Source: Microbulbifer pacificus
Lineage (GTDB): Bacteria; Pseudomonadota; Gammaproteobacteria; Pseudomonadales; Cellvibrionaceae
Length of the DNA stretch: 64,000 nucleotides
Direction of reading: 5' to 3'
NCBI RefSeq assembly: GCF_033723955.1
Contig: NZ_CP137555.1
Coordinates: forward strand, 3,278,001 to 3,342,000
Shown here in pieces: positions 26,763 through 38,488 of the stretch; within the stretch, counting starts at the first letter, position 1, and every line of letters starts with the position of its first letter. The notes beneath the pieces were generated by a model that ran no database searches, had not been told where the DNA came from, and worked only from the letters and a program-made list of their open reading frames with translations. The position numbers were made by a program, and so were the translations under genes.

Positions 26763-27185
26763 ATGAAGAAGAGAAAGATGTTGAGACAAATTCCTACCAG
26801 CTTTTTGCTTGTGCCGGCATTTTTATTTCTGACCGGCTGCGCCAGCGAACCCAAGGCCCCCAACCCCGGGCTGAAAGAATCCTTCCATACCGAGATCTCA
26901 GCCAACGGCTCCAAGCGTTTTACCTACGCGCTCGAAATGCCGGTACCAGAACTCCGTGGCCCCTATACCGAAAGCTCGAATATGCGCAGTGGCATGATGC
27001 GCAACGAGGACATGCGCAGCCCCGGCCGTGGGCAACGGCTGGATATCAATTACGCGCTCGATCTGAAATTGAAGGAAACCCGTTTCTGTCGCGATGGGTA
27101 TTTTGTGATTGATCGGGTGGTGTCCCCGCACGGTGGCGAGATTCGCGGCGAGTGTCGGGATGGCGCGTCAACTGGGGTGAATTAA
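26763..27185 (+). CDS. hypothetical lipoprotein
   Basis: Small lipoprotein of 140 residues. The basic start MKKRKMLRQIPTSF and a hydrophobic core lead to a lipobox LTGC with Cys at residue 25, so it is expected to be lipid-anchored in the cell envelope. The mature part is hydrophilic, with an Arg/Met-rich stretch (SNMRSGMMRNEDMRSPGRG) and two further cysteines (RFCRDGYFVIDR, RGECRDG) that could form a disulfide. I cannot assign a family. The start codon lies 10 bases after the repeat cluster. Confidence 0.75.
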   Translation: MKKRKMLRQIPTSFLLVPAFLFLTGCASEPKAPNPGLKESFHTEISANGSKRFTYALEMPVPELRGPYTESSNMRSGMMRNEDMRSPGRGQRLDINYALDLKLKETRFCRDGYFVIDRVVSPHGGEIRGECRDGASTGVN

Positions 27186-27234
27186 GCTTTCCGCGGTGCT
27201 TTGCTGCCACCGGACCAGCTTCAAGTCTCAAATA

Positions 27235-27268
27235 AAAAATGCCGGAGCAGTGCTCCGGCATTTTTTAT
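27235..27268. terminator. bidirectional terminator between two convergent lipoprotein genes
   Basis: AAAAAATGCCGGAGCA-GTGC-TCCGGCATTTTTT. A strong symmetric hairpin with A and T tracts serves the plus-strand gene ending at 27185 and the minus-strand gene ending at 27279. Confidence 0.93.
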
Positions 27269-27278
27269 GGCATCCAGC

Positions 27279-28028
27279 TTATTTGGACGGATCTATTTTG
27301 GTCTGCTCGGTAACGTCTTCGACGGTTTTCTTTGTGGTTTCTACCGCCGTTTGACCTGCCTGTACCTTGTTTATCAGATCCTGCGCGGCGGTGTTCTCGG
27401 CAACCACTGCTTTGGCCTGGGCACTTCCCTGGCTCACCGCAGATTCCACCGTTTTTTCCACTGCACTTTCTACGGCACTTTCCAATGCACCTTGCAGTGC
27501 CTGCTCTGGGTTGAGCAGTGCCTGGGTGCCGGTATCAAAGGCCTTCTTGATTGCCACGGCCTGGTCAATGCGCTGCTGGACTTCCGTGGGCAGGGTCGGG
27601 GTCAGGGCTTCTTTTGCGCTGGCCACTTGCTCGGACAATACTTCCGGCATTCCGTCCTGGATCAGCATCACCGCCATCTGGTTGGTGTCCGCGTTCCAGA
27701 TCATCGCGGCCTGGTCGGTGTACTGGCGCACTTCACTGGGAGCATGGCGGGACAGTACGTAGTACAGCGCTCCTTCCTGCTGGATGCTCTGGGCGGTTTT
27801 CAGTACGGCCATGGTGGGTTCGTAGTGCTCACCCAGCAGGGCAGTCATCCGGTTTTTCACCACCGGGATCTCGAACAGGTCAACTTCATTCGGGTCAAAA
27901 CCCACCAGCGGCTTCAGGGCGGCGCCCATCAACTGGCGCTGCAGCTGGTTGCCAATGAGCAGGGAGGAGACACAACCGACCAGGCACAGGCACAGCGCTG
28001 CAGAAAGCAGTAATTTGGTGATACGCAT
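27279..28028 (-). CDS. hypothetical lipoprotein with helical Ala/Glu/Val/Thr-rich tail
   Basis: Starts at the ATG at 28028 (MRITKLLLSAALCLCLVGC), which gives a textbook signal peptide and lipobox LVGC with Cys at 19; the longer frame from 28097 adds 23 residues with no signal character. About 249 residues. The middle is helical and has a segment typical of small alpha-helical periplasmic proteins (MTALLGEHYEPTMAVLKTAQ). The last 80 residues are low-complexity helix with repeated ESAVE/EKTVESAV blocks and VQAGQTAVETTKKTVEDV, probably coiled coil. Function unknown. Confidence 0.75.
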   Translation of the reverse strand: MRITKLLLSAALCLCLVGCVSSLLIGNQLQRQLMGAALKPLVGFDPNEVDLFEIPVVKNRMTALLGEHYEPTMAVLKTAQSIQQEGALYYVLSRHAPSEVRQYTDQAAMIWNADTNQMAVMLIQDGMPEVLSEQVASAKEALTPTLPTEVQQRIDQAVAIKKAFDTGTQALLNPEQALQGALESAVESAVEKTVESAVSQGSAQAKAVVAENTAAQDLINKVQAGQTAVETTKKTVEDVTEQTKIDPSK

Positions 28029-28186
28029 GAAATGCTCTTCAGAAAAAATGTGGATGTGGCCGAACGGCCTGCCGATGGCCAGGGCTGGCTCTGCCATCAG
28101 CGGTGCGCATTTTGTGCGCAGTTGAAGTCGTCGTCCAGAGGCTGTGGATAATTTTTGTTGAATTTGTAAATGAAGTTCTCAGAAAA

Positions 28187-28216
28187 CAAAAAGGCCAGCG
28201 ATGCTGGCCTTTTTGT
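28187..28216. terminator. terminator after gcvP
   Basis: AAAAAGGCCAGC-GAT-GCTGGCCTTTTTG, symmetric, 34 bases beyond the gcvP stop on the minus strand. It isolates gcvP from the lipoprotein gene downstream. Confidence 0.92.
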
Positions 28217-28249
28217 TTTTGATTAAGTGGAACTTAATCCATGTAGCTC

Positions 28250-31141
<2,892 letters not shown>

Positions 31142-31725
31142 GGTGGGTGGATTCCTGTAAACACTGTGTGCTGCCGGCGCGCTGCTGCCGGGGGTTCCCG
31201 GCCAGTCCTGAACAGGCGCTGACAAGGCGAATCCTGATCGGGAAAGTACCGGTAAAAATAGCAAAGTGGGCCGATGGCATTGGCCCGTTTCAATATCGGA
31301 CTGCAGAAACTTAAAACTGAGAAAACCGTGACCGGTCGCCATAAAAAACGATAGCCGGTAATACTGGCGTGGCAGAGTCTGCTTGCCCAATCATTATTGC
31401 TTGCCGGAACCGTGTCCCGGATTCCCCGGGGGCCGGACGGCGCGCATCTTAGCAATCGCGGTGATTGCGGGCAATTCGTGCCCAATCAGGTCAAATGTGT
31501 GCTGGGTTAGGGACGTATTTGTGACATATATCCTGTTTTAGCGTATCTGGCGCTATTTTGTTCTGCCGATGCCTGGGGCTTCCGGCAATACAGCGGAACT
31601 GCTCCCATACTGATTGAATAACAAAATGCTGTCGGGGACGCGGGCGAGTACTGGTTATTTGGGCTCATCGGCAAATTGCCACCGCGAATACAGCGTCAAA
31701 CCCAAGGATTCGGGGTCCATCAACC
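31142..31725. other. 584-base divergent intergenic region, gcvP / diguanylate cyclase
   Basis: Contains the promoters for gcvP (minus) and the diguanylate cyclase gene (plus). I looked for a glycine riboswitch on the minus strand and a c-di-GMP riboswitch on the plus strand and saw no convincing core of either. A small hairpin, GGGCAATTCGTGCCC near 31468, is the only evident structure. Confidence 0.4.
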
Positions 31726-33459
31726 GTGGTGCCATTGGCCTATATCAACACCCTGCGCTTCAAAGCCAGCCTGTTCTCGCTGCTGCTGGTGGTGGCCATG
31801 TGCCTGTTCTTTATTTTGCTGGGTAACGGCAGCCTGCAGTCCCTGCTGGCGAAAAGCCGGGAGCAGCGTCATCTCAATTTTCAGTTTCAGATTACCGGAC
31901 TTTTGCAGGAGTCTCGGCAGGAGCTCGCGCGCCTGGCGGAGCTGATGGCGCTCAATGCGCGCGGCAGGATTTCCTCCCGTGAGGAGCTGCGCAAAAGCCT
32001 CGATCGCCAGTGGCCGATCCTGCAGCAGAGCTGGGATCTCCACGCCCTGAAAATCTACGACGCCGGCAGCAAGCCGCTGCTGAGCTGGGGGTCGCCCCAC
32101 AACAACCTGAGTGCCGAGCAGGTGAGCGAGGTGTTGCTGCACGGGCAGTCTCTGGAGCTGGTGCGTTGCGAGCTGATCTGTGTGCAGAGCCTGTCGGTGC
32201 CGATGCGCGCCCGCGACGGTGATTACCTGCTGCAAGTGGATCGACCGCTGACGGAACAACTGCGGCGCTTCCGGGAAATGACCGGCACCGATATCGGTAT
32301 CCTGTCAGCCGTGCGCAGCGAGGCCCCGCGGGACGCCGGTGGCAGGTATCTTGCCGGATGGCGGCGGGAAGTGCTCTCGCTCACCTCCCGCGAGCGAATG
32401 CTGCCGCTGCTGAACCGCGTGGCGGCAGAGGTGAAAAACTTGAGCGGGTTGCAGCGGGCACGGTCGCACACGCTGGCGCAGCGCCAGTTCGACGTCCGTA
32501 CCATGAGTGTGGATGTGGATCCGACAGGGGCGCAATTTGTGTTTATCGAGGATGTCTCCGCGCAGGTGGAGCACATCGAGGAGTCGCTGCAACTGCTATT
32601 GCTGTTCTCGGTGCTCGGGGCGTTGATTTTCTGTGCCGCGGTGGCGGGTAGTTTGTGGCGGCCCATCGTGCGCTTGAGGCGGCTGGCGGAGGCGCTGCCA
32701 CTGCTCACCAACGGCCGCTTCAACGATGCGCGCCAGTTGATCCGCCCGGTACACAAATCCCTGGACCGCTTTGACGAACTGGATGTACTGGATAACACCG
32801 GCCTCACCGTGTGCGACCAGCTGGAAGACATGAACGACATGGTGAGCCGCAAGACCGCGCAGCTGGAACAGATTGCCATGCACGACAGCCTCACCGGGCT
32901 CGACAACCGTTACAGCCTGCTGGAACAGTTGGAATTTCATCTTGAGCTGTCGCGCCATCAGCCGGACGCTGTGAGCGAGCGCGGCTATCTGTTCTTTATC
33001 GACCTGGACGACTTCAAGCAGGTGAACGATACCCTCGGCCACCAGAGCGGCGACGAACTGTTGTGCGTGGTGGCGCGCAGGCTGCTCAGCGCAATGCGCT
33101 GTGGCGACATCGTGGCGCGACTCGGTGGGGATGAGTTCTGTGTATTCGTGCGCTCGATTCGCGAGCCCGAGGCCTACCGGGTTCTGGCGGAAAAACTGCT
33201 CAACACCGTGGCGCAACCGGTAAAAATCAGCGACGACCTGATCACCGTCACCATGAGTGTGGGGGTGGTGGCGGTGGAAGATAAAAACGAGACCCTGGAA
33301 TCCATTCTGCAGAAGGCGGATATGGCGATGTACCACGCCAAGCGCCACGGCAAAAACAAATACCAGCTGTATTCCCCCAACCTGCCGGGGCTGTCTGTGA
33401 CGGCGACCGACAATGTGGTCCTGCCACTGGAACTGGTGACGGCCAAGCCGCACCGATAA
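31726..33459 (+). CDS. membrane-bound diguanylate cyclase (GGDEF) with periplasmic sensor
   Basis: Makes cyclic di-GMP from GTP. 577 residues from a GTG start. Membrane helix 1 lies at about 13-35, an unrecognised periplasmic sensor region at about 36-285, helix 2 near 287-308 (LLLLFSVLGALIFCAAVAGS), a short HAMP-like linker, then the GGDEF domain. The signature is intact as RLGGDEF (GGDEF at 467-471). An RCGD product-inhibition I-site sits exactly five residues upstream (458-461), so it is probably active and feedback-inhibited. There is no EAL domain. Given the exopolysaccharide locus in the window a biofilm role is plausible but only inferred. Confidence 0.93.
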   Translation: MVPLAYINTLRFKASLFSLLLVVAMCLFFILLGNGSLQSLLAKSREQRHLNFQFQITGLLQESRQELARLAELMALNARGRISSREELRKSLDRQWPILQQSWDLHALKIYDAGSKPLLSWGSPHNNLSAEQVSEVLLHGQSLELVRCELICVQSLSVPMRARDGDYLLQVDRPLTEQLRRFREMTGTDIGILSAVRSEAPRDAGGRYLAGWRREVLSLTSRERMLPLLNRVAAEVKNLSGLQRARSHTLAQRQFDVRTMSVDVDPTGAQFVFIEDVSAQVEHIEESLQLLLLFSVLGALIFCAAVAGSLWRPIVRLRRLAEALPLLTNGRFNDARQLIRPVHKSLDRFDELDVLDNTGLTVCDQLEDMNDMVSRKTAQLEQIAMHDSLTGLDNRYSLLEQLEFHLELSRHQPDAVSERGYLFFIDLDDFKQVNDTLGHQSGDELLCVVARRLLSAMRCGDIVARLGGDEFCVFVRSIREPEAYRVLAEKLLNTVAQPVKISDDLITVTMSVGVVAVEDKNETLESILQKADMAMYHAKRHGKNKYQLYSPNLPGLSVTATDNVVLPLELVTAKPHR

Positions 33460-33696
33460 ATCATCCTGCCTCTAATGTGTGGCGCTGTTCTTCTCGCCTG
33501 TACACATTTTTCCCGCCCAGCACCGGCGCCTTTTCCCGCGCTGGTCTATCTTTAAATTACACCCGGCTTTTCTCCGGCGGCGAAGTTTCCCGAGCTGCCG
33601 GATGCCGGGTAGGGGTTTACTGAACGAAGAAGTTCTTGAGGTGCGGGCACATGCCCGGCGCTGAGAGATTTGGGAGGGGCAACCTGTCACATCGTT

Positions 33697-33930
33697 ATGG
33701 CGAGTAAGATTTTCACCACCAACGACCAGCTGCTCGGCAGCTACCTACGCAACCTGATGGAATCCGCCGGCTATTCGGTGCTTACCCAGAAAACCCGCAT
33801 TGAAACGCCGCAGGAGCAGCAGGGATTTGGCAATCTCGACTGGCACTCGGAACTGTGGCTGATCCACGACGCGGATCTCGCCAACGCCCAGCAGTTTCTG
33901 CAGCAGGCGCTGTCTCGCGACAGCGCCTGA
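33697..33930 (+). CDS. DUF2007-like small protein
   Basis: Protein of 77 residues from the ATG at 33697 (MASKIFTTNDQLLGSYLRNL). The pattern of an N-terminal helix (SYLRNLMESAGYSVLTQ) and the late ELWLIHDADLANAQQFLQQA resembles DUF2007 putative signal-transducing proteins. A longer frame from 33670 lacks family resemblance. No good ribosome-binding site is visible: GGGAGGGG is more than 15 bases away. The gene is bracketed by a 13-base direct repeat (33659 and 33938). Function unknown. Confidence 0.7.
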   Translation: MASKIFTTNDQLLGSYLRNLMESAGYSVLTQKTRIETPQEQQGFGNLDWHSELWLIHDADLANAQQFLQQALSRDSA

Positions 33931-33963
33931 GTCATATCGCTGAGAGATTTTTGCGGAGTAGAA

Positions 33964-35700
33964 TTACATCTGCTCCAGAACGTTAATTCCGAGCAGACCA
34001 AGGCCCGTGGCCAGGGTGCGCGCTACCAGGTCGCACAGCTGCAGGCGGCTCTGCTTGTCTTCCTCGCTCACACCTTCTTTCAGCACCGGGCAGGCCTCGT
34101 AGAAGCCCATATAGGTGCTGGCCAGTTCGTACAGATAAGTACACAGCACATGGGGGAATGTGTCTTTCGCCACCTGGTCCAGTACTTCGCCGAACTGGGT
34201 CAGCTTGATGGCGAGGGCGCGCTCGGCGTCGGTGGCGAGTTTGATTTCTCCGGTCAGCGCTGACGGCTCCACGCCGGCGCGGCGGAAGATACTGCGCACC
34301 CGGGTGTAGGCGTATTGCAGGTAGGGCGCGGTGTTGCCCTCGAACGCCAGCATCGATTCCCAGTTGAAGACATAGTCATTGGTGCGGGTTTTACTGAGGT
34401 CGGCATATTTCACCGCGCCGATGCCCACCACGCGGCCGATCTCGGCCTGCTGTTCCGCGCTCAGGTCCGGGTTCTTCGCCGCCACCAGTGCGGTGGCGCG
34501 CTCTACCGCTTCGTCCAGCAGTTCCGCCAGTTTCACGGTGCCGCCGGTACGGGTTTTGAACGGCTTGCCGTCGTCGCCCATCATGGTGCCGAAGGCGCAG
34601 TGCTCCAGAGTTTGCTCATCGGCGATATAGCCGGCCTTGCGGGCCACGGTAAAGGCCTGTTGCAGGTGCAGGGACTGGCGCGCATCCACCACGTACAAAA
34701 TACGGTCCGCCTTCAGCACGTTGGCGCGGTAGCGGATGGCGGCCAGGTCGGTGGTGGCATAGAGGTAGCCACCGCCTTTTTTCTGGATGATGACGACGCT
34801 GGGGTTGCCTTCCTTGTCGGCCATTTCCGGCAGGAAGGCGACGATCGCGCCCTGGTCTTCCACCGCGATACCGCGGTCCATCAGGTCTTTCACCAGTACC
34901 GGCAGGTCGTCGTTGTACTGGCTCTCGGCATACACATCGCCGCGCTGCAGGGTGACACCCAGTTTTGCGTAAATCTCTTCGGCGTGGCTGATGGAAATGT
35001 CGATAAAACGTTGCCACAGCTTCAGGCAATCGGCGTCGCCGCCCTGCAGTTTCACCACGTATTCCCGCGCGCGGTCGGCGAAGCCTTCCTCTTCGTCGAA
35101 GCGGACCTTGGCTTCGCGGTAGAACACTTCCAGATCCTTGAGTGCCACTTCGGCGTCCTGGTTTTCCATCTGGTCCGCCAGGTGCGCGAGCAGCATGCCA
35201 AACTGGGTTCCCCAGTCGCCCATATGGTTCTGGCGGATCACCTTGTGGCCCTGGAATTCCAGCAGGCGCGCCAGTGCGTCGCCGATGATGGTGGTGCGCA
35301 GGTGGCCCACGTGCATCTCTTTGGCGAGGTTGGGGTGGGAGTAGTCCAGTACCGCTGTCTGAGGCTCGGTCACGGCGGCGATATTCAGGCGCTCGTCGGC
35401 GCGGGCGGAGGCCAGGGTCTCGGCCAGCCAGGCTTGGCTCAGGTGGATGTTGATAAAGCCCGGGCCGGCGATTTCCACCTTCTCGATCATCGGCTGGTCG
35501 CCGAGGTTGTCGACGATCTTCGCTGCCAGCTCGCGCGGATTGCTACCCACTTTCTTGGCCGCGGCCATGGCACCATTGGCCTGGTAGTCACCAAAGCCCG
35601 CCTTCTTGGCAGGTGCCACCGCCGGGCTGCACTCAGCGGGGATACCCGCGTCGATCATGGCGGTCTGGAAGATGTCGTTGAGCTGCTGGCGAATATTCAT
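33964..35700 (-). CDS. argS: arginyl-tRNA synthetase
   Basis: Class I aminoacyl-tRNA synthetase charging tRNA-Arg; 578 residues, the E. coli length. Features: N-terminal tRNA D-loop recognition domain ([20 protein letters not shown]), HIGH-like motif HVGHLRTT within [20 protein letters not shown], the [15 protein letters not shown] block, and the C-terminal anticodon-binding helical domain. As in many ArgS proteins the KMSKS motif is not canonical; the [17 protein letters not shown] loop is in its place. It is divergent from sbcB with 158 bases between starts. Confidence 0.97.
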   Translation of the reverse strand: MNIRQQLNDIFQTAMIDAGIPAECSPAVAPAKKAGFGDYQANGAMAAAKKVGSNPRELAAKIVDNLGDQPMIEKVEIAGPGFINIHLSQAWLAETLASARADERLNIAAVTEPQTAVLDYSHPNLAKEMHVGHLRTTIIGDALARLLEFQGHKVIRQNHMGDWGTQFGMLLAHLADQMENQDAEVALKDLEVFYREAKVRFDEEEGFADRAREYVVKLQGGDADCLKLWQRFIDISISHAEEIYAKLGVTLQRGDVYAESQYNDDLPVLVKDLMDRGIAVEDQGAIVAFLPEMADKEGNPSVVIIQKKGGGYLYATTDLAAIRYRANVLKADRILYVVDARQSLHLQQAFTVARKAGYIADEQTLEHCAFGTMMGDDGKPFKTRTGGTVKLAELLDEAVERATALVAAKNPDLSAEQQAEIGRVVGIGAVKYADLSKTRTNDYVFNWESMLAFEGNTAPYLQYAYTRVRSIFRRAGVEPSALTGEIKLATDAERALAIKLTQFGEVLDQVAKDTFPHVLCTYLYELASTYMGFYEACPVLKEGVSEEDKQSRLQLCDLVARTLATGLGLLGINVLEQM

Positions 35701-35858
35701 AGAAAGGCGCGATCCGGATTGGGAGTCTTGGACAATATAGAAGAACGCGGGATTTTAATGAGCGGTGGTGGCTTTGCAACCTGCTGAACCGGATGACGCC
35801 TGCATTGGCTGGGTGACTGGGCTAACATGGCGCCCACAACTCAGAACAAGGGGGATGC

Positions 35859-37298
35859 ATGTCCGGCACCACATCTGGCACCACGCTGTACTGGCACGAC
35901 TACGAAACCTGGGGGGTAAATCCGGGCGCGGACAAGCCGTCTCAGTTTGCCGGTATCCGCACCGATGAGGACCTCAATATCGTCGGTGAGCCGCTGATGA
36001 TCTACGCCAAACCGGCGAGTGATTGTTTGCCGCAGCCGATGGCGGCGCTGGTGACAGGGCTTGCACCGCAGAAGGCGTTTGCCGAGGGACTGCCGGAGAT
36101 CGAGTTTATCCAGCGTATCCTCGCCGAGCTGGGTGCCCCCGGCACCTGTGGTGTCGGTTACAACAGCCTGCGTTTTGACGACGAGGTCACCCGCCACACC
36201 CTGTACCGCAATTTGCTGGACCCCTACGAGCGCGAGTGGCGCTCCGGCAACAGCCGCTGGGACATCATCGACATGGTGCGCCTCACCTACGCGCTGCGCC
36301 CGGAGGGCATTGCCTGGCCGGAAAAGGCACCAGGGGTACCTTCTTTCCGCCTGGAAGAACTCACCGCCGCGAATGGCATCAGCCACGAGGGCGCGCACGA
36401 TGCGCTCTCCGACGTGCGCGCCACCATCGACATGGCGCGGCTGATCCGCGAGAAGCAGCCGAAACTCTACGACTATGTGTACAACCTGCGGCGCAAGCAG
36501 GAAGTGGCCAAGCTGCTGAACCCGCGCGAGCGCAAGCCGCTGCTGCACATCTCCGGCAAGGTGCCCGCTACTCAGGGGCACCTCACCTATGTGCTGCCGC
36601 TCGCCATGCACCCGGTAAACCGCAACGCGGTGATCTGTGTGAACCTGGCCATGGACCCCCAGCCGATCCTGGATCTGGACGCCGACGCCCTGCGCGAGCG
36701 TCTGTACACCGCCCGCGACAAACTCGCTGAGGGCGAGCTGCCTGCGGGTCTGAAACTTATCCACATGAATCGCTGCCCGGTGCTGGCGCCGGCGAATATG
36801 CTGTCGGACCAGCGCGCGGCCGAGCTCGGCATCGACAAGGCCGCCTGCGTGGCCAACTGGCGCGCGCTGCAGGGGCTGGATCTCACGGAAAAGCTGCACA
36901 AGGTGTTTCTCGACGGCGAGTTTCCGGCGAAGGATGTGGAGGCGCGCCTGTATGACGGCTTTATGAACGACGCCGACCGCGACCTGTGCCGCCAGCTGCA
37001 CAGCGCGCTGGCAAGCCGTGGCCCGGAGGCGCTGGCAGGGCAGTTCCCGTTTTCCGATTCGCGCCTGCCGGAACTACTCTTTCGCCTGCGGGCGCGCAAT
37101 TTCCCCGAAACCCTGAGCGAAGAAGAGCACGAGCGCTGGGAGGAGTGGCGCTACCAGCGCCTGACCGACCCGGCGTTTGGGGCAAGCATTACCATGGAGG
37201 CTTACTTCGAGGAGATCGCGCAGTTGCGCGAGTCCTTCCCCGCGCGAAGTGACCTGCTGGATCAGTTGGAAGCCTGGGGTGACACTTTGATGGGCTGA
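35859..37298 (+). CDS. sbcB: exodeoxyribonuclease I
   Basis: Single-strand 3'-5' DNA exonuclease used in recombination and mismatch repair; 479 residues, as in E. coli. The DEDDh catalytic residues are visible: Asp and Glu in YWHDYETWG near residue 12, the next Asp in GYNSLRFDDE near 105-113, and His/Asp in EGAHDALSDVRATID near 180. The SH3-like and C-terminal helical regions follow, the latter with PELLFRLRARNFPETLSEEE. The ATG has GGGGG five bases upstream. 112 bases separate it from pyrB. Confidence 0.96.
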   Translation: MSGTTSGTTLYWHDYETWGVNPGADKPSQFAGIRTDEDLNIVGEPLMIYAKPASDCLPQPMAALVTGLAPQKAFAEGLPEIEFIQRILAELGAPGTCGVGYNSLRFDDEVTRHTLYRNLLDPYEREWRSGNSRWDIIDMVRLTYALRPEGIAWPEKAPGVPSFRLEELTAANGISHEGAHDALSDVRATIDMARLIREKQPKLYDYVYNLRRKQEVAKLLNPRERKPLLHISGKVPATQGHLTYVLPLAMHPVNRNAVICVNLAMDPQPILDLDADALRERLYTARDKLAEGELPAGLKLIHMNRCPVLAPANMLSDQRAAELGIDKAACVANWRALQGLDLTEKLHKVFLDGEFPAKDVEARLYDGFMNDADRDLCRQLHSALASRGPEALAGQFPFSDSRLPELLFRLRARNFPETLSEEEHERWEEWRYQRLTDPAFGASITMEAYFEEIAQLRESFPARSDLLDQLEAWGDTLMG

Positions 37299-37410
37299 AG
37301 CCGTTAACCCCACTTAAGTGTCTATTCCGGGGGCGGGCGCGCGCGTAGAATAGCCGCCCGCTAAAGCCGCCGGCGATCCCGGCGCAATCTGTGCACAAAG
37401 TGGAGCATCA

Positions 37411-38427
37411 ATGGACTTTATCGGCGCCAACATCCTTTCCGTAAGCCAGTTCGAACGCGGTGACATCGACCGCATCTTTGCCGTGGCCGACACCATGGTC
37501 CCCTACGCCCGCCGGGAAAAAGTGACCCGGGTTCTCGAGGGCGCGATCCTCGGCAATATGTTTTTCGAGCCCAGTACCCGCACCCGGGTGAGCTTTGGCT
37601 GCGCGTTCAACCTGCTCGGCGGCACCGTGCGCGAGACGGTTGGGGTTTCTGCGAGCTCGCTGGCCAAGGGCGAATCCCTGTACGACACCGCGCGGGTACT
37701 TTCCGGTTACTCCGACGTGATCTGCATGCGCCATCCTCAATCGGGTTCGGTGGCGGAGTTTGCCGCGGCGAGCCGGGTGCCGGTGGTGAACGGCGGCGAC
37801 GGCGCCAATGAGCACCCGACCCAGGCGCTGCTCGACCTGTACACCATCCGCAAGGAGCTGGAAGGCAAGGGCCGCGCGCTGGACAATTTCCGCATCGCCA
37901 TGATCGGCGACCTCAAGCACGGCCGCACCGTGCACTCCCTGTGCAAGCTGTTGTGCCTGTTTGAAAAGGTGCAGCTGGTGCTGGTGTCGCCGGGGGAACT
38001 GGCGATGCCGGAAGTGGTGGTGGAGAAACTGCGCGAGGCGGGGCACCAGGTGACCATTACCGATCAGCTGGAGCCGTCGATCAAGCATGTGGATATCGTC
38101 TACTCCACTCGCATCCAGGAAGAGCGCTTTGAATCCCAGGCCGAGGCCGATCGCTACCGCGGTCGCTTCCGCCTGAACCGCGATATCTTCACGCTCCACG
38201 CGGAGCCCAACACGGTGATCATGCACCCGCTGCCACGGGATTCCCGCGCCGAGGCCAACGAGCTGGACTCGGACCTGAACGAACACCCGGGCCTCGCCAT
38301 TTTCCGCCAGACCGACAACGGTCTGCTGGTGCGGATGGCGCTGTTTGCGATGTTGCTGGGGGTGGAAGACAAGGTGGCCCAGTACGCACGGCCGATTACC
38401 TGGCAGACACGGCGCAACGAAATTTAA
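37411..38427 (+). CDS. pyrB: aspartate carbamoyltransferase catalytic subunit
   Basis: Second step of pyrimidine synthesis: carbamoyl phosphate plus aspartate to N-carbamoylaspartate. 338 residues, longer than the 311 of E. coli PyrB but typical of this gammaproteobacterial form. The carbamoyl-phosphate loop STRTRVSF is at about 55-62, the HPTQALLDLYTI motif near 135 and the aspartate-binding MHPLPRDSRAEAN near 274. No pyrI regulatory-subunit gene follows; the next feature is a terminator. Start ATG with TGGAG upstream. Confidence 0.94.
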   Translation: MDFIGANILSVSQFERGDIDRIFAVADTMVPYARREKVTRVLEGAILGNMFFEPSTRTRVSFGCAFNLLGGTVRETVGVSASSLAKGESLYDTARVLSGYSDVICMRHPQSGSVAEFAAASRVPVVNGGDGANEHPTQALLDLYTIRKELEGKGRALDNFRIAMIGDLKHGRTVHSLCKLLCLFEKVQLVLVSPGELAMPEVVVEKLREAGHQVTITDQLEPSIKHVDIVYSTRIQEERFESQAEADRYRGRFRLNRDIFTLHAEPNTVIMHPLPRDSRAEANELDSDLNEHPGLAIFRQTDNGLLVRMALFAMLLGVEDKVAQYARPITWQTRRNEI

Positions 38428-38439
38428 ATCGGCTGAAAT

Positions 38440-38467
38440 AAAAACCCGGCAAATTGCCGGGTTTTTT
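38440..38467. terminator. bidirectional terminator, pyrB / aminotransferase
   Basis: AAAACCCGGCAA-ATT-GCCGGGTTTTTT, 12 bases after pyrB and 22 before the end of the convergent aminotransferase gene. The A and T tracts allow use in both directions. Confidence 0.93.
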
Positions 38468-38488
38468 CGTTCTGGTGCGGCGAAAAAA

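Noticed and set aside
31142..31390. In-frame 83-codon N-terminal extension of gcvP
   Set aside because: Not similar to GcvP proteins, whereas the ATG at 31141 gives the standard N-terminus and length; no glycine riboswitch core is visible in this leader either.
33636..33712. TPP-riboswitch-like stretch (GAGGTGC, hairpin, GCGCTGAGAG, later AACCTG) before the DUF2007-like gene
   Set aside because: The CTGAG and ACCTG blocks are in the right order, but the P2 helix partner after CTGAGA is missing, the P4/P5 part is poor, it overlaps the start codon, and the gene has no thiamine link. CGCTGAGAGATTT also recurs after the gene, suggesting coincidence.
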